NCBI GenBank assembly: GCA_021780935.1
Contig: JAJXXT010000158.1
Location: forward strand, 1-64,000
Direction: 5' to 3'
Source of the DNA: Pseudomonadota bacterium
GTDB taxonomy: Bacteria; Pseudomonadota; Alphaproteobacteria; Acetobacterales; Acetobacteraceae
DNA length: 64,000 nt
Part shown: positions 43,670-52,509 of the stretch, piece by piece
Layout of the letters: every line of letters begins with the position of its first letter
Numbering within the stretch: position 1 is the stretch's first letter
The notes under the pieces: generated by a model
Told to the model about the DNA's origin: nothing
Seen by the model: the letters and a program-made list of their open reading frames with translations, nothing else
The model's database searches: none
Translations under genes and position numbers: made by a program

Positions 43670-44323
43670 ATGACAAGTTTTGTCGATGCCGGCACCGTTG
43701 ATCCTCATGCGACAAATGGTAACAAAACAGTTACTGGAACACGTCCAGCGCTGTTCTTCCGCCGGTGGCTTACCAATCCTTTACAAATGGGCTCGGTCGT
43801 GCCGTCCTCGGCAGCACTCTGCCGGCGCGTGGTCGGCCAGCTGCGGGTGGGCGCGGGCGAAGCGGTGCTTGAACTCGGCGCCGGCACCGGCGTGATCTCG
43901 CGCGCCATCCTCGCCTCGGGCCTGCCGGCGGAGCGGCTTCTGGTGGTCGAGATCGTCCCGGAAATGGCCGGACACCTGCGCCTGGCGCTGCCCGGCGCGC
44001 AGGTCATCGAGGGCGATGCGCGGCGGCTCCCGGAGCTTATCCCCGCCGCCTGGCACGGGCGGATCGGCAGCGTCGTGTGCGGCATTCCCCTGGTGCTGCT
44101 GCCTTTTGCGCAGCAGCGCCGGTTCATCGAGGCGATCGAGGCGGTGGCACCCGGCCGTGGCTTCCTGCATTTCTCCTATTGCGCGACCTCGCCGCTGCCG
44201 ACGCGGCGACACGGGCTCGCGGCGCGGCGCGAGGCGTGGACACCGCTCAACTTTCCGCCGGCCAGCGTCTGGCGCTACACGCGACTCGCGTCGGGGAGCG
44301 AGGTTCCGCCGCACGGCGGCTGA
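43670..44323 (+). CDS. class I SAM-dependent methyltransferase (phospholipid N-methyltransferase-like)
   Basis: A 217-residue methyltransferase (a start at 43655 adds five residues). The SAM site is VLELGAGTGVISRAIL (about 64-79), followed by LLVVEIVPEMAGHLR and VIEGDARRLPEL. The N-terminal FFRRWLTNPLQMGSVVPSS matches PmtA-like enzymes and rRNA-dimethylase relatives, in which PLxxGxxxPSS precedes the SAM loop. PmtA makes phosphatidylcholine from phosphatidylethanolamine, common in Alphaproteobacteria. The family is clear; the PC role is likely but not certain. Confidence 0.78.
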   Translation: MTSFVDAGTVDPHATNGNKTVTGTRPALFFRRWLTNPLQMGSVVPSSAALCRRVVGQLRVGAGEAVLELGAGTGVISRAILASGLPAERLLVVEIVPEMAGHLRLALPGAQVIEGDARRLPELIPAAWHGRIGSVVCGIPLVLLPFAQQRRFIEAIEAVAPGRGFLHFSYCATSPLPTRRHGLAARREAWTPLNFPPASVWRYTRLASGSEVPPHGG

Positions 44324-44362
44324 TCCTCAGCCGGCGCGCAACATCAGGAAAGAGCGCGGTGC

Positions 44363-45058
44363 ATGAGCCTCGGCGGGTCGGCGTTTCTGGCGATCTGGCA
44401 CGACATCGCACCGGGCGCACATGACGAATACATTGAGTGGCATACGCGCGAGCACATGCCGGAGCGCCTCGCCATCCCCGGCTTCCGCACCGGCAAGCGG
44501 CTGCACCGGCCGGACGCCGCGCGCCACGTCTTCGGCACGATCTACGCCGGCGATGACGCCGAGGTGTTCCGCTCCCCCGCCTATCTCGAACGGCTGAACA
44601 ACCCCTCGGCCTGGACCGCCCGGGTGGCGCCGAGCTTCCGCAACTTCCTGCGCGTCGCCTGCGACCGCGCCGCCTCGGCCGGCCTCGGCGATGGCGGTGC
44701 CATGGCGACGCTGCGCTTCGACGCGACGGGGCCGGACAGCACCGCGACCCTGCGCGCCGACGGCCGGAACCTGGTCGAGCGGGTGCTGGCGCTGCCGGGG
44801 GTCTGCGCGGTGCATCTGGGCCTGGCGCGGACCGAGATCGCCGCCCTGCGCACCCGCGAGACCGAGTTGCGCGCGCCGATGGCCGAGCAAGGCTTCGACG
44901 CCGTGCTGCTCGTCGAGGGCTCGTCCAGCGCCGGGCTCGCGGCGGCGATGCCGCGGGCGGAGGCGCTGGCGCTGGCCACCGGCGCGCTCACCGCCCCGCA
45001 GAGCCTGGTCTACGAGACCGCCTACACCCTCACATCAGACGATCTCCGCCCCGGCTAG
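44363..45058 (+). CDS. dimeric alpha/beta-barrel-type hypothetical protein
   Basis: A 231-residue protein. The first 100 residues (FLAIWHDIAPGAHDEYIEWH...HMPERLAIPGFRTGKRL) have the pattern of ferredoxin-like dimeric alpha/beta-barrel (EthD/DUF) domains, and a second weaker repeat may follow (VCAVHLGLAR...). No catalytic motif is recognised. Its TAG stop shares the CTAG tetranucleotide at 45055-45058 with the stop of the convergent aminotransferase gene. Confidence 0.55.
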   Translation: MSLGGSAFLAIWHDIAPGAHDEYIEWHTREHMPERLAIPGFRTGKRLHRPDAARHVFGTIYAGDDAEVFRSPAYLERLNNPSAWTARVAPSFRNFLRVACDRAASAGLGDGGAMATLRFDATGPDSTATLRADGRNLVERVLALPGVCAVHLGLARTEIAALRTRETELRAPMAEQGFDAVLLVEGSSSAGLAAAMPRAEALALATGALTAPQSLVYETAYTLTSDDLRPG

Positions 45059-46236
45059 TTCCCCGCCAGCCGGTCGATCGCCGCCTGCACGCCGCCCCGC
45101 GTGTGCGCAATGCCGGCGGCGCGAAGTCCCATCTCGACGCCGCCGAGCGTGCCGAGCAGCGACAGGTCCGACAGGTCGCCGAGATGGCCGATGCGGAACA
45201 CCCGGTCCTTCAGCGGGCCGAGGCCGTTGCCGAGGCTCATGTTGTATTTCTCCAGGATCACCGCCCGCAGCGCATCGGCGCTGTGGCCCTCCGGCACGCG
45301 CACCGCGGTCAACGACGAGGAATGCTCGGCGGGCTCGGCGCATTGCGTCTCCAGCCCCCAGGCGGCGACGGCGCGGCGCGTCGCCTCGGCGTGGCGGTCG
45401 TGGCGGGCAAAGACGTTCTCCAACCCCTCCTCGGCCAGCATCGAAAGTGCGGCGTCGAGCCCGTAGAGCAGGTTGGTCGAGGGTGTGAACGGGAAATAGC
45501 CGGTGGCGTTGGCCGCCAGCATCGGCCCCCAGTCCCAGTAGCTGCGCGGCAGGCGCGCGGTCTTCGCGGCCTCCCGCGCGCGGGCGCTGATCGCGTTGAA
45601 GGACAGGCCGGGCGGCAGCATCAGCCCCTTCTGCGAGCCGGCGACGGTGACATCGACACCCCATTCGTCGTGGCGGTAGTCGATACTGGCGAGCGAGGAG
45701 ATGGTATCGACCATCAGCAGCGCCGGATGCCCCGCCGCGTCCATCGCCGCGCGTACCGCCGCGATGCGCGAGGTGCAGCCGGTCGATGTCTCGTTATGGA
45801 CCACGCAGACGGCGCGGATGGCGTGCGCGCGATCGGCCTCCAGTGCCGCCCTGATCGCCGCGACATCGGCGCCGCGCCGCCAGTCGGTCTCGATGAACTG
45901 CGCCACCAGCCCGAGCCGCTCCGCCATCTCCTGCCACAGCGTCGCGAACCAGCCGGTGCGGCACATCAGCACGCGGTCGCCGGGGGAGAGCGTGTTGACC
46001 AGCGCCGCCTCCCACGCGCCGGTGCCGGAGGCGGGGTAAATCACGACATCGGCGGTGGTGCGGAAGACCTGGCGCAGGCCCGCCAGCACCCGCAGCCCAA
46101 GCTCGCCGAACGCCGGCCCGCGATGGTCGATCGTCGGGCTGTCGATGGCGCGCAGCACCCGGTCCGGCACGTTGGTGGGCCCGGGGATCTGCAGGAAATG
46201 GCGGCCGGCATGATGGGAATGGGGATGTTGCGGCAT
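45055..46236 (-). CDS. class V aminotransferase (serine/alanine-glyoxylate type)
   Basis: A 393-residue PLP enzyme. It opens FLQIPGPTNVPDRVLRA, has SGTGAWEAALVN, VHNETSTG (147-154), DTISSLASIDY and the PLP lysine in GSQKGLMLPPG (Lys203). This is the pattern of serine-glyoxylate or alanine-glyoxylate aminotransferases, which move amino groups to glyoxylate. A strong AGGAGG site precedes the ATG at 46236. The divergent gene 120 bp away is a glycolate/D-lactate type FAD-Fe-S oxidase, whose product from glycolate is glyoxylate, so the pair may form a glycolate-to-glycine route. That link is inference. Confidence 0.9.
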   Translation of the reverse strand: MPQHPHSHHAGRHFLQIPGPTNVPDRVLRAIDSPTIDHRGPAFGELGLRVLAGLRQVFRTTADVVIYPASGTGAWEAALVNTLSPGDRVLMCRTGWFATLWQEMAERLGLVAQFIETDWRRGADVAAIRAALEADRAHAIRAVCVVHNETSTGCTSRIAAVRAAMDAAGHPALLMVDTISSLASIDYRHDEWGVDVTVAGSQKGLMLPPGLSFNAISARAREAAKTARLPRSYWDWGPMLAANATGYFPFTPSTNLLYGLDAALSMLAEEGLENVFARHDRHAEATRRAVAAWGLETQCAEPAEHSSSLTAVRVPEGHSADALRAVILEKYNMSLGNGLGPLKDRVFRIGHLGDLSDLSLLGTLGGVEMGLRAAGIAHTRGGVQAAIDRLAGN

Positions 46237-46356
46237 GGCTGGTCCTCCTGCTTCCCTGATGCCGCACCCGTGGGTCGGACACCAATGAATAACCCGCGTG
46301 GCACCGGTGAGGGGAATCAATCGGACAAGTTCGGCCGCAGCGGCTACAGAGGAGCC

Positions 46357-49200
46357 ATGAACGACTCCCGTCTCGCCCGCCGTCTGTCACGCGAAACCGA
46401 GGGCGAGGTGCTGTTCTCCCCCGGCGACCGCGCCCGCTACGCCACCGACGCCTCGATCTACCAGGTCATGCCGCAGGGCGTGCTGGTCGCGCGCACCACG
46501 GCGGATGTGGCGGCGGCGCTCGCGGTCTGCCGCGAGGAGGGGGTCTCGCTGCTCGCCCGCGGCGGCGGCACCAGCCAGTGCGGCCAGACGGTCAATGCCG
46601 GCCTCGTGGTCGATTTCTCGAAGCATCTGCGCCGCATCCTCGCGGTGGACGAGGCAGCCGGCACGGCGACGGTCGAGCCCGGCATCGTGCTCGCCCATCT
46701 CAACCAGGCGCTGCGCCCGCTGGGCTGGTTCTTCCCCGTCGATCCCTCCACCCATGCGCGCGCCACCATCGGCGGGATGGCCGGCAACAATTCCTGCGGC
46801 GCGAAATCCATCCGCTACGGGCTGATGGCCGATAACGTGCTCGCCATCGAGGCGCTGCTCGCCGACGGCACGGCGCATCGCTTCGCGCCCGTGGTGGACG
46901 CGGCCACGACGCCCGGTGTCGCCGACCTGCTCGCCACGCTGCGCGCCCTCGGCGCCGCGGAGGCCGAGGAGATCGCGCGGCGCTTCCCCCGCGTGCTGCG
47001 CCGCGTCGGCGGCTACAACATCGACGCGCTGGTGCCCGGCGCCGACCAGCACCGCGGCACCGGGCTCGCGCGGCTGCTAGTGGGCTCGGAGGGCACGCTC
47101 GCCGTCTCTACCGCGATCACGCTGAAGCTCGCCCGCATCAAGCCGCGCAAGGTGGTCGGCATCTGCCAGTTCCCGACGTTCCTCGCGGCGATGGAGGCGA
47201 CGCGCCACCTCGTCACCCTCGACCCCGAGGCGGTGGAACTGGTGGACCGCACGATGATCGACCTCGGCCGCGGCATCGCCATCTACCGCCCGACCATCGA
47301 GCGGATGCTGATCGGCGAGCCGGACTCCCTGCTGCTGGTCGAGTTCCACGGCGAGGACGACGCGGCGCTGCTGGCCAAACTCGCCGAACTCGAAACGATG
47401 ATGGCCGATCTCGGCTATCCCGCCGCCGTGGTGCGCGCGACCGACGCCCGGTTCCAGGCGGCGATCGCCTCGGTGCGCGAGGCCGGGCTCAACATCATGA
47501 TGTCGATGAGGGGCGACGGCAAACCGGTCTCCTTCATCGAGGATTGCGCCGTCGGCCTCGACGATCTCGGCGCCTACACCAGCCGGCTCACCGATGTGTT
47601 CACCCGCCACGGGCTGAAGGGCACATGGTACGCGCATGCCTCGGTGGGCTGCCTGCATGTCCGCCCGGTGCTGAACATGAAGGACGAGGCGGATGTCGCG
47701 CGCATGCGCAGCGTCGCCGAGGAAGCCTTCGCCCTGGTGCGCGAGTACAAGGGCAGCCACAGCGGCGAGCATGGCGATGGCATCGTCCGCTCCGAGTTCC
47801 ACCGCGAGATGTTCGGCGAGCGTATCGTTGCCGCCTTCGAGCGGGTCAAGGATGCGTTCGATCCCACGGCGATGCTCAACCCCGGGCGTATCGTCCGTCC
47901 GCCGCGCATGGATGACCGCACGCTGTTCCGCTACGGCCCGGACTACGCGCCGGTCGCAGCGCCGCCCAGCGTGTTCGACTGGTCGGCGCATCCCGCCCGC
48001 CTGCTCGGCGCGGTCGAGATGTGCAACAGCAACGGCACCTGCCGCGGCTTCGATGCCGAGGTCCTGTGCCCGTCCTATCGCGCGACACGCGACGAGGCGC
48101 ATGTCACGCGCGGGCGCGCCGCGACCTTGCGCCTCGCGCTGACCGGACAGATCGGCAGCGCGGGCCTGGCCTCCGACGAGGTGGCCGAGGCGCTGCGCCT
48201 CTGCGTGAGCTGCAAGGCCTGCCGGCGCGAATGCCCGACGGGCGTTGACATGGCGCGGATGAAGATCGAGCACCTCGCCGCCCGCGCCGCCCGCGACGGC
48301 CTGTCCTTCGCCGACCGCATGCTCGCCCGCCTGCCCAGCCTGGCCCCGCTCGCCGGGCGCGTCGCGCCGATCGCCAACGCTATCGCCGGCAGCGCGCCGG
48401 CGCGCAGCACCGCCGGGCTCGGCCGCCGCCCGCCCCGTTTCGCCAGCGATCCGTTCCGTGATCGGGAGGGTGATGCGCGGGGCGATATCCTGCTTCTCGC
48501 CGACACGTTCAACCGCGCCTTCGAGCCGGAAAACCTGCGCGCGGCGCTGCGCGTGCTGCGCGCCACCGGCACTGGCGTCACAGGCACTGGCGTCACGGTG
48601 GCGTCAGACGGCGGCCGGCCGTTGTGCTGCGGCCGAACGGCGCTGGCCGTGGGTGACATTCCGCGCGCCCGCGCGGAGATGACGCGCCTGCTGGCCGCCT
48701 GCGCCGGCGAGCGGCCGGTGGTCGGCATCGAGCCGTCCTGCCTGCTCACCCTGCGCGACGAGCTGCCGGCCATGCTGCCGGGCGAGGCCGCGGAATCGCT
48801 CGCCCGCCGCGCCGAACTCGTCGGCGAATACCTCGCCCGCACCCGGCCCGCCCTGGCGCTGCGCCCGCGCGAGGCGGTAGCGCATGTGCACGGCCACTGC
48901 CATCAGAAGAGCTTTGGCGCGTTCACCCCGGCACTCGCGGCGTTGCGCGCCGTACCGCAACTGGCGGTCAGGCCCATCGCCTCGTCCTGCTGCGGCATGG
49001 CCGGCAGCTTCGGCTATCAGGCGGCGACGCAGGATGTCTCGCGCGCCATGGCGGAGGCAGCGCTGCTGCCGGCGATCCGCGCCGCCGCAGCCGAGGATAT
49101 CATCGTCGCCGACGGATTTTCCTGCCGCCACCAGATCAGCGACCTGGCGGGGAGGCGGGCACAGCACTCCGCCGTGGTGCTGGCGCAATCGCTGCCATAG
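46357..49200 (+). CDS. FAD-linked oxidase fused to an Fe-S/CCG domain (glycolate or D-2-hydroxyacid dehydrogenase)
   Basis: A 947-residue fusion. Residues 1-540 form a VAO/PCMH flavin domain: LLARGGGTSQCGQTV, PSTHARATIGGMAGNNSCG, VGSEGTLAVSTAI and the C-terminal HASVGCLHVRP / SGEHGDGIVRSEF. An Fe-S module follows, with CVSCKACRRECP (Cys616, 619, 622, 626) and an upstream CNSNGTC...CPS set. The end has two CCG heterodisulfide-reductase motifs (LCCGRTAL, SCCGMAGSFG). Such GlcD-GlcF or D-lactate/D-2-hydroxyglutarate dehydrogenases pass electrons to quinone at the membrane. The ATG at 46357 follows AGAGGAG; in-frame sequence upstream is antisense to the aminotransferase. The exact hydroxyacid is open. 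Confidence 0.9.
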   Translation: MNDSRLARRLSRETEGEVLFSPGDRARYATDASIYQVMPQGVLVARTTADVAAALAVCREEGVSLLARGGGTSQCGQTVNAGLVVDFSKHLRRILAVDEAAGTATVEPGIVLAHLNQALRPLGWFFPVDPSTHARATIGGMAGNNSCGAKSIRYGLMADNVLAIEALLADGTAHRFAPVVDAATTPGVADLLATLRALGAAEAEEIARRFPRVLRRVGGYNIDALVPGADQHRGTGLARLLVGSEGTLAVSTAITLKLARIKPRKVVGICQFPTFLAAMEATRHLVTLDPEAVELVDRTMIDLGRGIAIYRPTIERMLIGEPDSLLLVEFHGEDDAALLAKLAELETMMADLGYPAAVVRATDARFQAAIASVREAGLNIMMSMRGDGKPVSFIEDCAVGLDDLGAYTSRLTDVFTRHGLKGTWYAHASVGCLHVRPVLNMKDEADVARMRSVAEEAFALVREYKGSHSGEHGDGIVRSEFHREMFGERIVAAFERVKDAFDPTAMLNPGRIVRPPRMDDRTLFRYGPDYAPVAAPPSVFDWSAHPARLLGAVEMCNSNGTCRGFDAEVLCPSYRATRDEAHVTRGRAATLRLALTGQIGSAGLASDEVAEALRLCVSCKACRRECPTGVDMARMKIEHLAARAARDGLSFADRMLARLPSLAPLAGRVAPIANAIAGSAPARSTAGLGRRPPRFASDPFRDREGDARGDILLLADTFNRAFEPENLRAALRVLRATGTGVTGTGVTVASDGGRPLCCGRTALAVGDIPRARAEMTRLLAACAGERPVVGIEPSCLLTLRDELPAMLPGEAAESLARRAELVGEYLARTRPALALRPREAVAHVHGHCHQKSFGAFTPALAALRAVPQLAVRPIASSCCGMAGSFGYQAATQDVSRAMAEAALLPAIRAAAAEDIIVADGFSCRHQISDLAGRRAQHSAVVLAQSLP

Positions 49201-49224
49201 CGCAACGAGAAGCCGGCGCCGGCC

Positions 49225-50124
49225 TCAGCCGTCGATCCGGCCGCGCAGCGCCATCAGCTCGGCGAGAAACCGGTCGCGCCGTGCGGCCAGCGTCGCGAGG
49301 CCGCGTCCCGCCTCCTCCTCCGCGACCCCGGCCACGAGCTTTTCCATCAGGCCCGCATCGACCCGGGGCGTGCCGAGATCGTCCCACCAGCCCTGCATCG
49401 CCGGCAGCAGATGGCCGAGGAAATGCCGGATCCCGCCATCGCCGCCGGCGAGGTGGAAGGTCAGCGTCGGGCCCATCAGCGCCCAGCGCAGCCCCGGCCC
49501 CTCGCTGATCGCGGCATCGGCATCGGCGACACTCACCACACCCTCGGCCACCAGGTGCACCACCTCGCGCCACAGCGCCGCCTGCAGCCGGTTGGCGACA
49601 TGGCCCGGCACTTCCTTGCGGATATGAATCGGATATTTCCCCACCGCATGATAGAACGCCATCGTCGCCTCGACGGCGGCGGTATCGGCCCCCTCCCCGC
49701 TCACCACCTCGACCAGCGGCACCAGGTGCGGCGGGTTGAACGGATGGCCGATCAGCACCCGGCCGGGATGCGCGCAGCCCTCGCGCAGCCGCGACACCAG
49801 CAGCCCGGAGCTGGAGGAGGCGATCGGCACCTCCGGCCCCACCACGCGCGAGATCGCCGGCAGCACGCCGAGCTTGACCTCATAGCGCTCGGGCGCGTTC
49901 TCCTGAATGAAATCCGCCCCCGTCGCAGCCACCACCGGGTCGTGGTCGAACACCAGCCGCGACGTATCGGCGCCGATCCCGGCGGCCATCCGTGCGATCA
50001 GCGCCGGCGCGCCGGCGGCGGGGTCACTCGCCCGCACCGCAAGGCCGCGGCTGAGAAAATATGCCGCCCAGCTCGCCCCGATCGTCCCCGCGCCGATCAC
50101 CGCGACCGTCTTCACCTCACGCAT
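49225..50124 (-). CDS. 3-hydroxyacyl-CoA dehydrogenase family protein
   Basis: A 299-residue NAD-dependent dehydrogenase. It begins TVAVIGAGTIGASWAAYFL, a Rossmann loop with GAGTIG, and has the HCDH signatures ASSSSGLLVSRL, GHPFNPPHLVPLVEVV (His of the catalytic pair) and EVPGHVANRLQAALWREV. It looks closest to the carnitine/lambda-crystallin branch, which often oxidises free hydroxy acids such as L-carnitine rather than CoA esters. AGGA precedes the ATG at 50124. It ends 25 bp from the convergent FAD/Fe-S oxidase. Confidence 0.87.
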   Translation of the reverse strand: MREVKTVAVIGAGTIGASWAAYFLSRGLAVRASDPAAGAPALIARMAAGIGADTSRLVFDHDPVVAATGADFIQENAPERYEVKLGVLPAISRVVGPEVPIASSSSGLLVSRLREGCAHPGRVLIGHPFNPPHLVPLVEVVSGEGADTAAVEATMAFYHAVGKYPIHIRKEVPGHVANRLQAALWREVVHLVAEGVVSVADADAAISEGPGLRWALMGPTLTFHLAGGDGGIRHFLGHLLPAMQGWWDDLGTPRVDAGLMEKLVAGVAEEEAGRGLATLAARRDRFLAELMALRGRIDG

Positions 50125-50190
50125 GCACGTTCCTCCCGCGTTTCGCGGCAGGCTACCAGATGTTTCGCGGCTGGCCACCCGACCAACCGC

Positions 50191-50222
50191 TCACCAGATC
50201 ATTTGATCACCAGATCATTTGA
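50191..50222. repeat. 16-bp perfect tandem duplication over a stop codon
   Basis: TCACCAGATCATTTGA occurs twice without spacer (50191-50206 and 50207-50222). The right copy contains the last codons and TGA of the minus-strand gene ending at 50207; the left copy repeats the stop just outside. Confidence 0.9.
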
Positions 50223-51079
50223 GCCGGCGCGCGCTCGTGCGTCAGCGTTTCGATGAAGCGGGCATGCCACTCCGTGGTGGTCATATAGCGGGGTGCGAGG
50301 AAGCGGTAGGTACGATCGACGAGGTTCCAGTCCGCCACGGCGCCGCCGCCGGGCAGCTGGTCCCAGGCATCGAGTGTCGGCGTCCAGGCCAGGCGGTTGC
50401 GGTGCAGGACATCGCGCCCCGTCTGCATCCCCGGCAGCACCGCCGCCGGCGCGCGCAGCAGGGACGCGGTATCGACCTGGTCGAGCGCCTGGAAGCGATC
50501 GCCGAGCCGCGCATCCGCGACACGCGCCAGGCGCGCCACCTGGGAAGCCGCGAGCGCGCGCTGGCTCTCGCCGCGATGCGCCCGCGCCAGCGACTCGGTG
50601 CGGTGGCGAAACCCGCCGACCCGCTCGATCAGCGTCGAGCGGAGGCTCTCGACCCATGCGAACTCCTCAATCGTCATCGCGACAGCATGTGGCGACACCG
50701 TCCCGCTGATACTCGGATCGGCGCCGAGGGCGGCCTGCACGCGCAACGCGGCGCGGCGCTGGTGCTCACGCGTCGGCTCGAAGCTGGCACCGCCATCGTC
50801 CAGCACCTCCGGCGGCAGCCGGTCGCCGGGCTTGATCCCAGCGACGTAGTCGAGCGCCTGCTCGATCAGCGACAGCATGCGTCCATCGTCACTCCCGTCC
50901 GCGATGGCGAACTCGCGCCGCAGCGGGCCGAGCGGCAGCATCGCCTCCGTGGCGCCAAGGCTGACCATCATCACGGGATGCCCGTCCTCGGTGCGGCGGA
51001 ACAGGACGGGTTGCAGGTTGCGGAACACCGCGTGCGAAAACGCGACGGTGGGTGCGGAGCTGGCGTTGGTCATCGGCAT
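50207..51079 (-). CDS. conserved-looking protein of unknown function
   Basis: A 290-residue soluble protein, no signal peptide or membrane segment. The N-terminal part (VAFSHAVFRNLQPVLFRRTEDGHP...VMMVSLGATEAMLPLGPLRREF) is beta-rich; the rest is helical with many Arg and Ala. I do not recognise a family. Starts at 51121 or 51073 are also possible. It is divergent from a degenerate EAL protein gene, so shared regulation is possible. Its 3' end lies in the 16-bp tandem duplication. Confidence 0.5.
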   Translation of the reverse strand: MPMTNASSAPTVAFSHAVFRNLQPVLFRRTEDGHPVMMVSLGATEAMLPLGPLRREFAIADGSDDGRMLSLIEQALDYVAGIKPGDRLPPEVLDDGGASFEPTREHQRRAALRVQAALGADPSISGTVSPHAVAMTIEEFAWVESLRSTLIERVGGFRHRTESLARAHRGESQRALAASQVARLARVADARLGDRFQALDQVDTASLLRAPAAVLPGMQTGRDVLHRNRLAWTPTLDAWDQLPGGGAVADWNLVDRTYRFLAPRYMTTTEWHARFIETLTHERAPAQMIW

Positions 51080-51152
51080 GGTCCCAACATCGGCAACAGG
51101 AATGAACGCAAGCCTAACCATGCCGCGACGACGTTCAGGTCTCGTTCATGCG

Positions 51153-51887
51153 ATGCGCGTATTCTGCGTGACGCATCATCCGATGGGACCTGTCTTGCCA
51201 CGCTTGTCAACGCTGCCCAGCGACCTCCGCTTCCGCCTGCGCCTGCAGCACGGGCACGATCTCGCGACCGGCGAGACCGTCGCCGCCGAGGCCTGGCCGA
51301 GCTGGCACCGCGCCGACCGCCCGTTTCCCGCTGCCGCCATCCGCGACCGGGGTGCGGCGACGCACGCGCTACTGCGCGCCGCGGCGGAGCAGGCGCGGCG
51401 GATCGGCGGTGTGCCGATCGCCGTCAACGCGGATGCGCGCGCGCTGGCCGACGGCTCGCTCGCCGCGGCGACCGAGGCCGCGCTGGTCGCCACCGGCTGC
51501 CCGCCGACCCGACTGAGCATCGAGATCCCGGAGCCGATGCTGGAGACGATCGACGCGGCGCCGCTGCTCGCCCTTGGCGTTGGACTGGTCGCGGACCATT
51601 ACGGCACCGGGGCGATGTCCTTGCGGCTGCTCGCTGCCCTGCCGCTGGTCGCGATCAAGCTGGACGCCGGCCTGGTGCGCGAGATCGACCAGAGCCCATC
51701 GCGTCAGGCCCTGGTGCGGGCCCTGGTCGCCGTGGCGGGGGTACGCGACATCGCCGTTGCCGCCTGCGGCATCGAGGCGGAGGCGGAGCGCGCTGTGCTA
51801 GCCGTGCTCGGCGTGCGCACCGGCCAGGGACCGCTGTTCGCCGCCGCCGAACCTGCGGCAGCCGAGATCTCTTCGGCCAGGATCTGA
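51153..51887 (+). CDS. degenerate EAL-domain protein
   Basis: A 244-residue protein spanning an EAL phosphodiesterase fold with eroded active-site motifs. The EAL signature is AEAW (Glu46 kept), NAD (Asn92) and EIPE (Glu124) are retained, but the metal-binding DDFGTG loop reads DHYGTG (Asp148-His149), and the Glu/Gln end motifs are partly kept (GIEAEAE, GQGP). Loss of the second Asp usually abolishes c-di-GMP hydrolysis, so it may bind c-di-GMP or act by protein contact. The start codon is uncertain. PleD, a cyclase, lies 8 kb away. Confidence 0.7.
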   Translation: MRVFCVTHHPMGPVLPRLSTLPSDLRFRLRLQHGHDLATGETVAAEAWPSWHRADRPFPAAAIRDRGAATHALLRAAAEQARRIGGVPIAVNADARALADGSLAAATEAALVATGCPPTRLSIEIPEPMLETIDAAPLLALGVGLVADHYGTGAMSLRLLAALPLVAIKLDAGLVREIDQSPSRQALVRALVAVAGVRDIAVAACGIEAEAERAVLAVLGVRTGQGPLFAAAEPAAAEISSARI

Positions 51888-52021
51888 CCCGTGGGCCTGA
51901 CCCGTGGGGGGCTTGCCATCCGCTAGCACCTTCCCATGACCGGATCGTCATGCCGGCGACGCTTGTCGGGGCTCGACCAGCAGGGCCATAAACGCTCGCA
52001 ACTTCATTCCACGCTGCGACC

Positions 52022-52501
52022 TTGCACCTGCTGGCCCTCCTCGCGAGCCTCATCTTCCCCGCCTGCGCCGATACCGGCACCGGCGGGCTGCCGCCGGCGC
52101 GCTTTATCGACCCCACCGCGATCGTGCGGCCGGCGACGCCGAACACGGCGCTCGCGGCCCCGACGGGATTCACGCCCCCGCCCGACCTGACGACGCCGCT
52201 CTACAACGTGCCGCAGGCGGTGCTGTTCGCGGATGTCGAGAAGTTGGCGGCGGGCGAGACACGGACCTATACCCAGCATATCTTCGCCGACAGGATGCAG
52301 GCACAATACGTGGTGCGCAGCGCTGCCTTCAATTTTCCCGACCTGGTGATGGCGCAGGTGCTGCCGGGGCCTGATGCCGCGAGCGCACGCCTCGTGCTGT
52401 GGTCGCGCAGTGTCTATGGCCATTCCGATTTCGGCGTGAACAAGGCGCGCCTGCGCGCCTGGCTCAACACCCTCGCCGCCACCGTACCGCACACGAAATA
52501 G
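52022..52501 (+). CDS. DUF1499-family protein
   Basis: A 159-residue protein with a hydrophobic start (LLALLASLIFPACAD) that may be a signal peptide. The DUF1499 domain covers about 75-155: VLFADVEKLAAGETRTYTQHI, VVRSAAFNFPDLVMAQVL, LVLWSRSVYGHSDFGVNKARLRAWL. The function of DUF1499 is unknown. The first possible start in frame is a TTG at 52022 after a stop at 51989. It is the first gene of a run in which the ABC protein begins 8 bp later. Confidence 0.65.
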   Translation: MHLLALLASLIFPACADTGTGGLPPARFIDPTAIVRPATPNTALAAPTGFTPPPDLTTPLYNVPQAVLFADVEKLAAGETRTYTQHIFADRMQAQYVVRSAAFNFPDLVMAQVLPGPDAASARLVLWSRSVYGHSDFGVNKARLRAWLNTLAATVPHTK

Positions 52502-52509
52502 GAGCAACG

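Noticed and set aside
45103..46356. 418 extra in-frame codons upstream of the FAD/Fe-S oxidase
   Set aside because: They are antisense to the class V aminotransferase; the ATG at 46357 has a good ribosome site and starts the flavin domain at the expected place.
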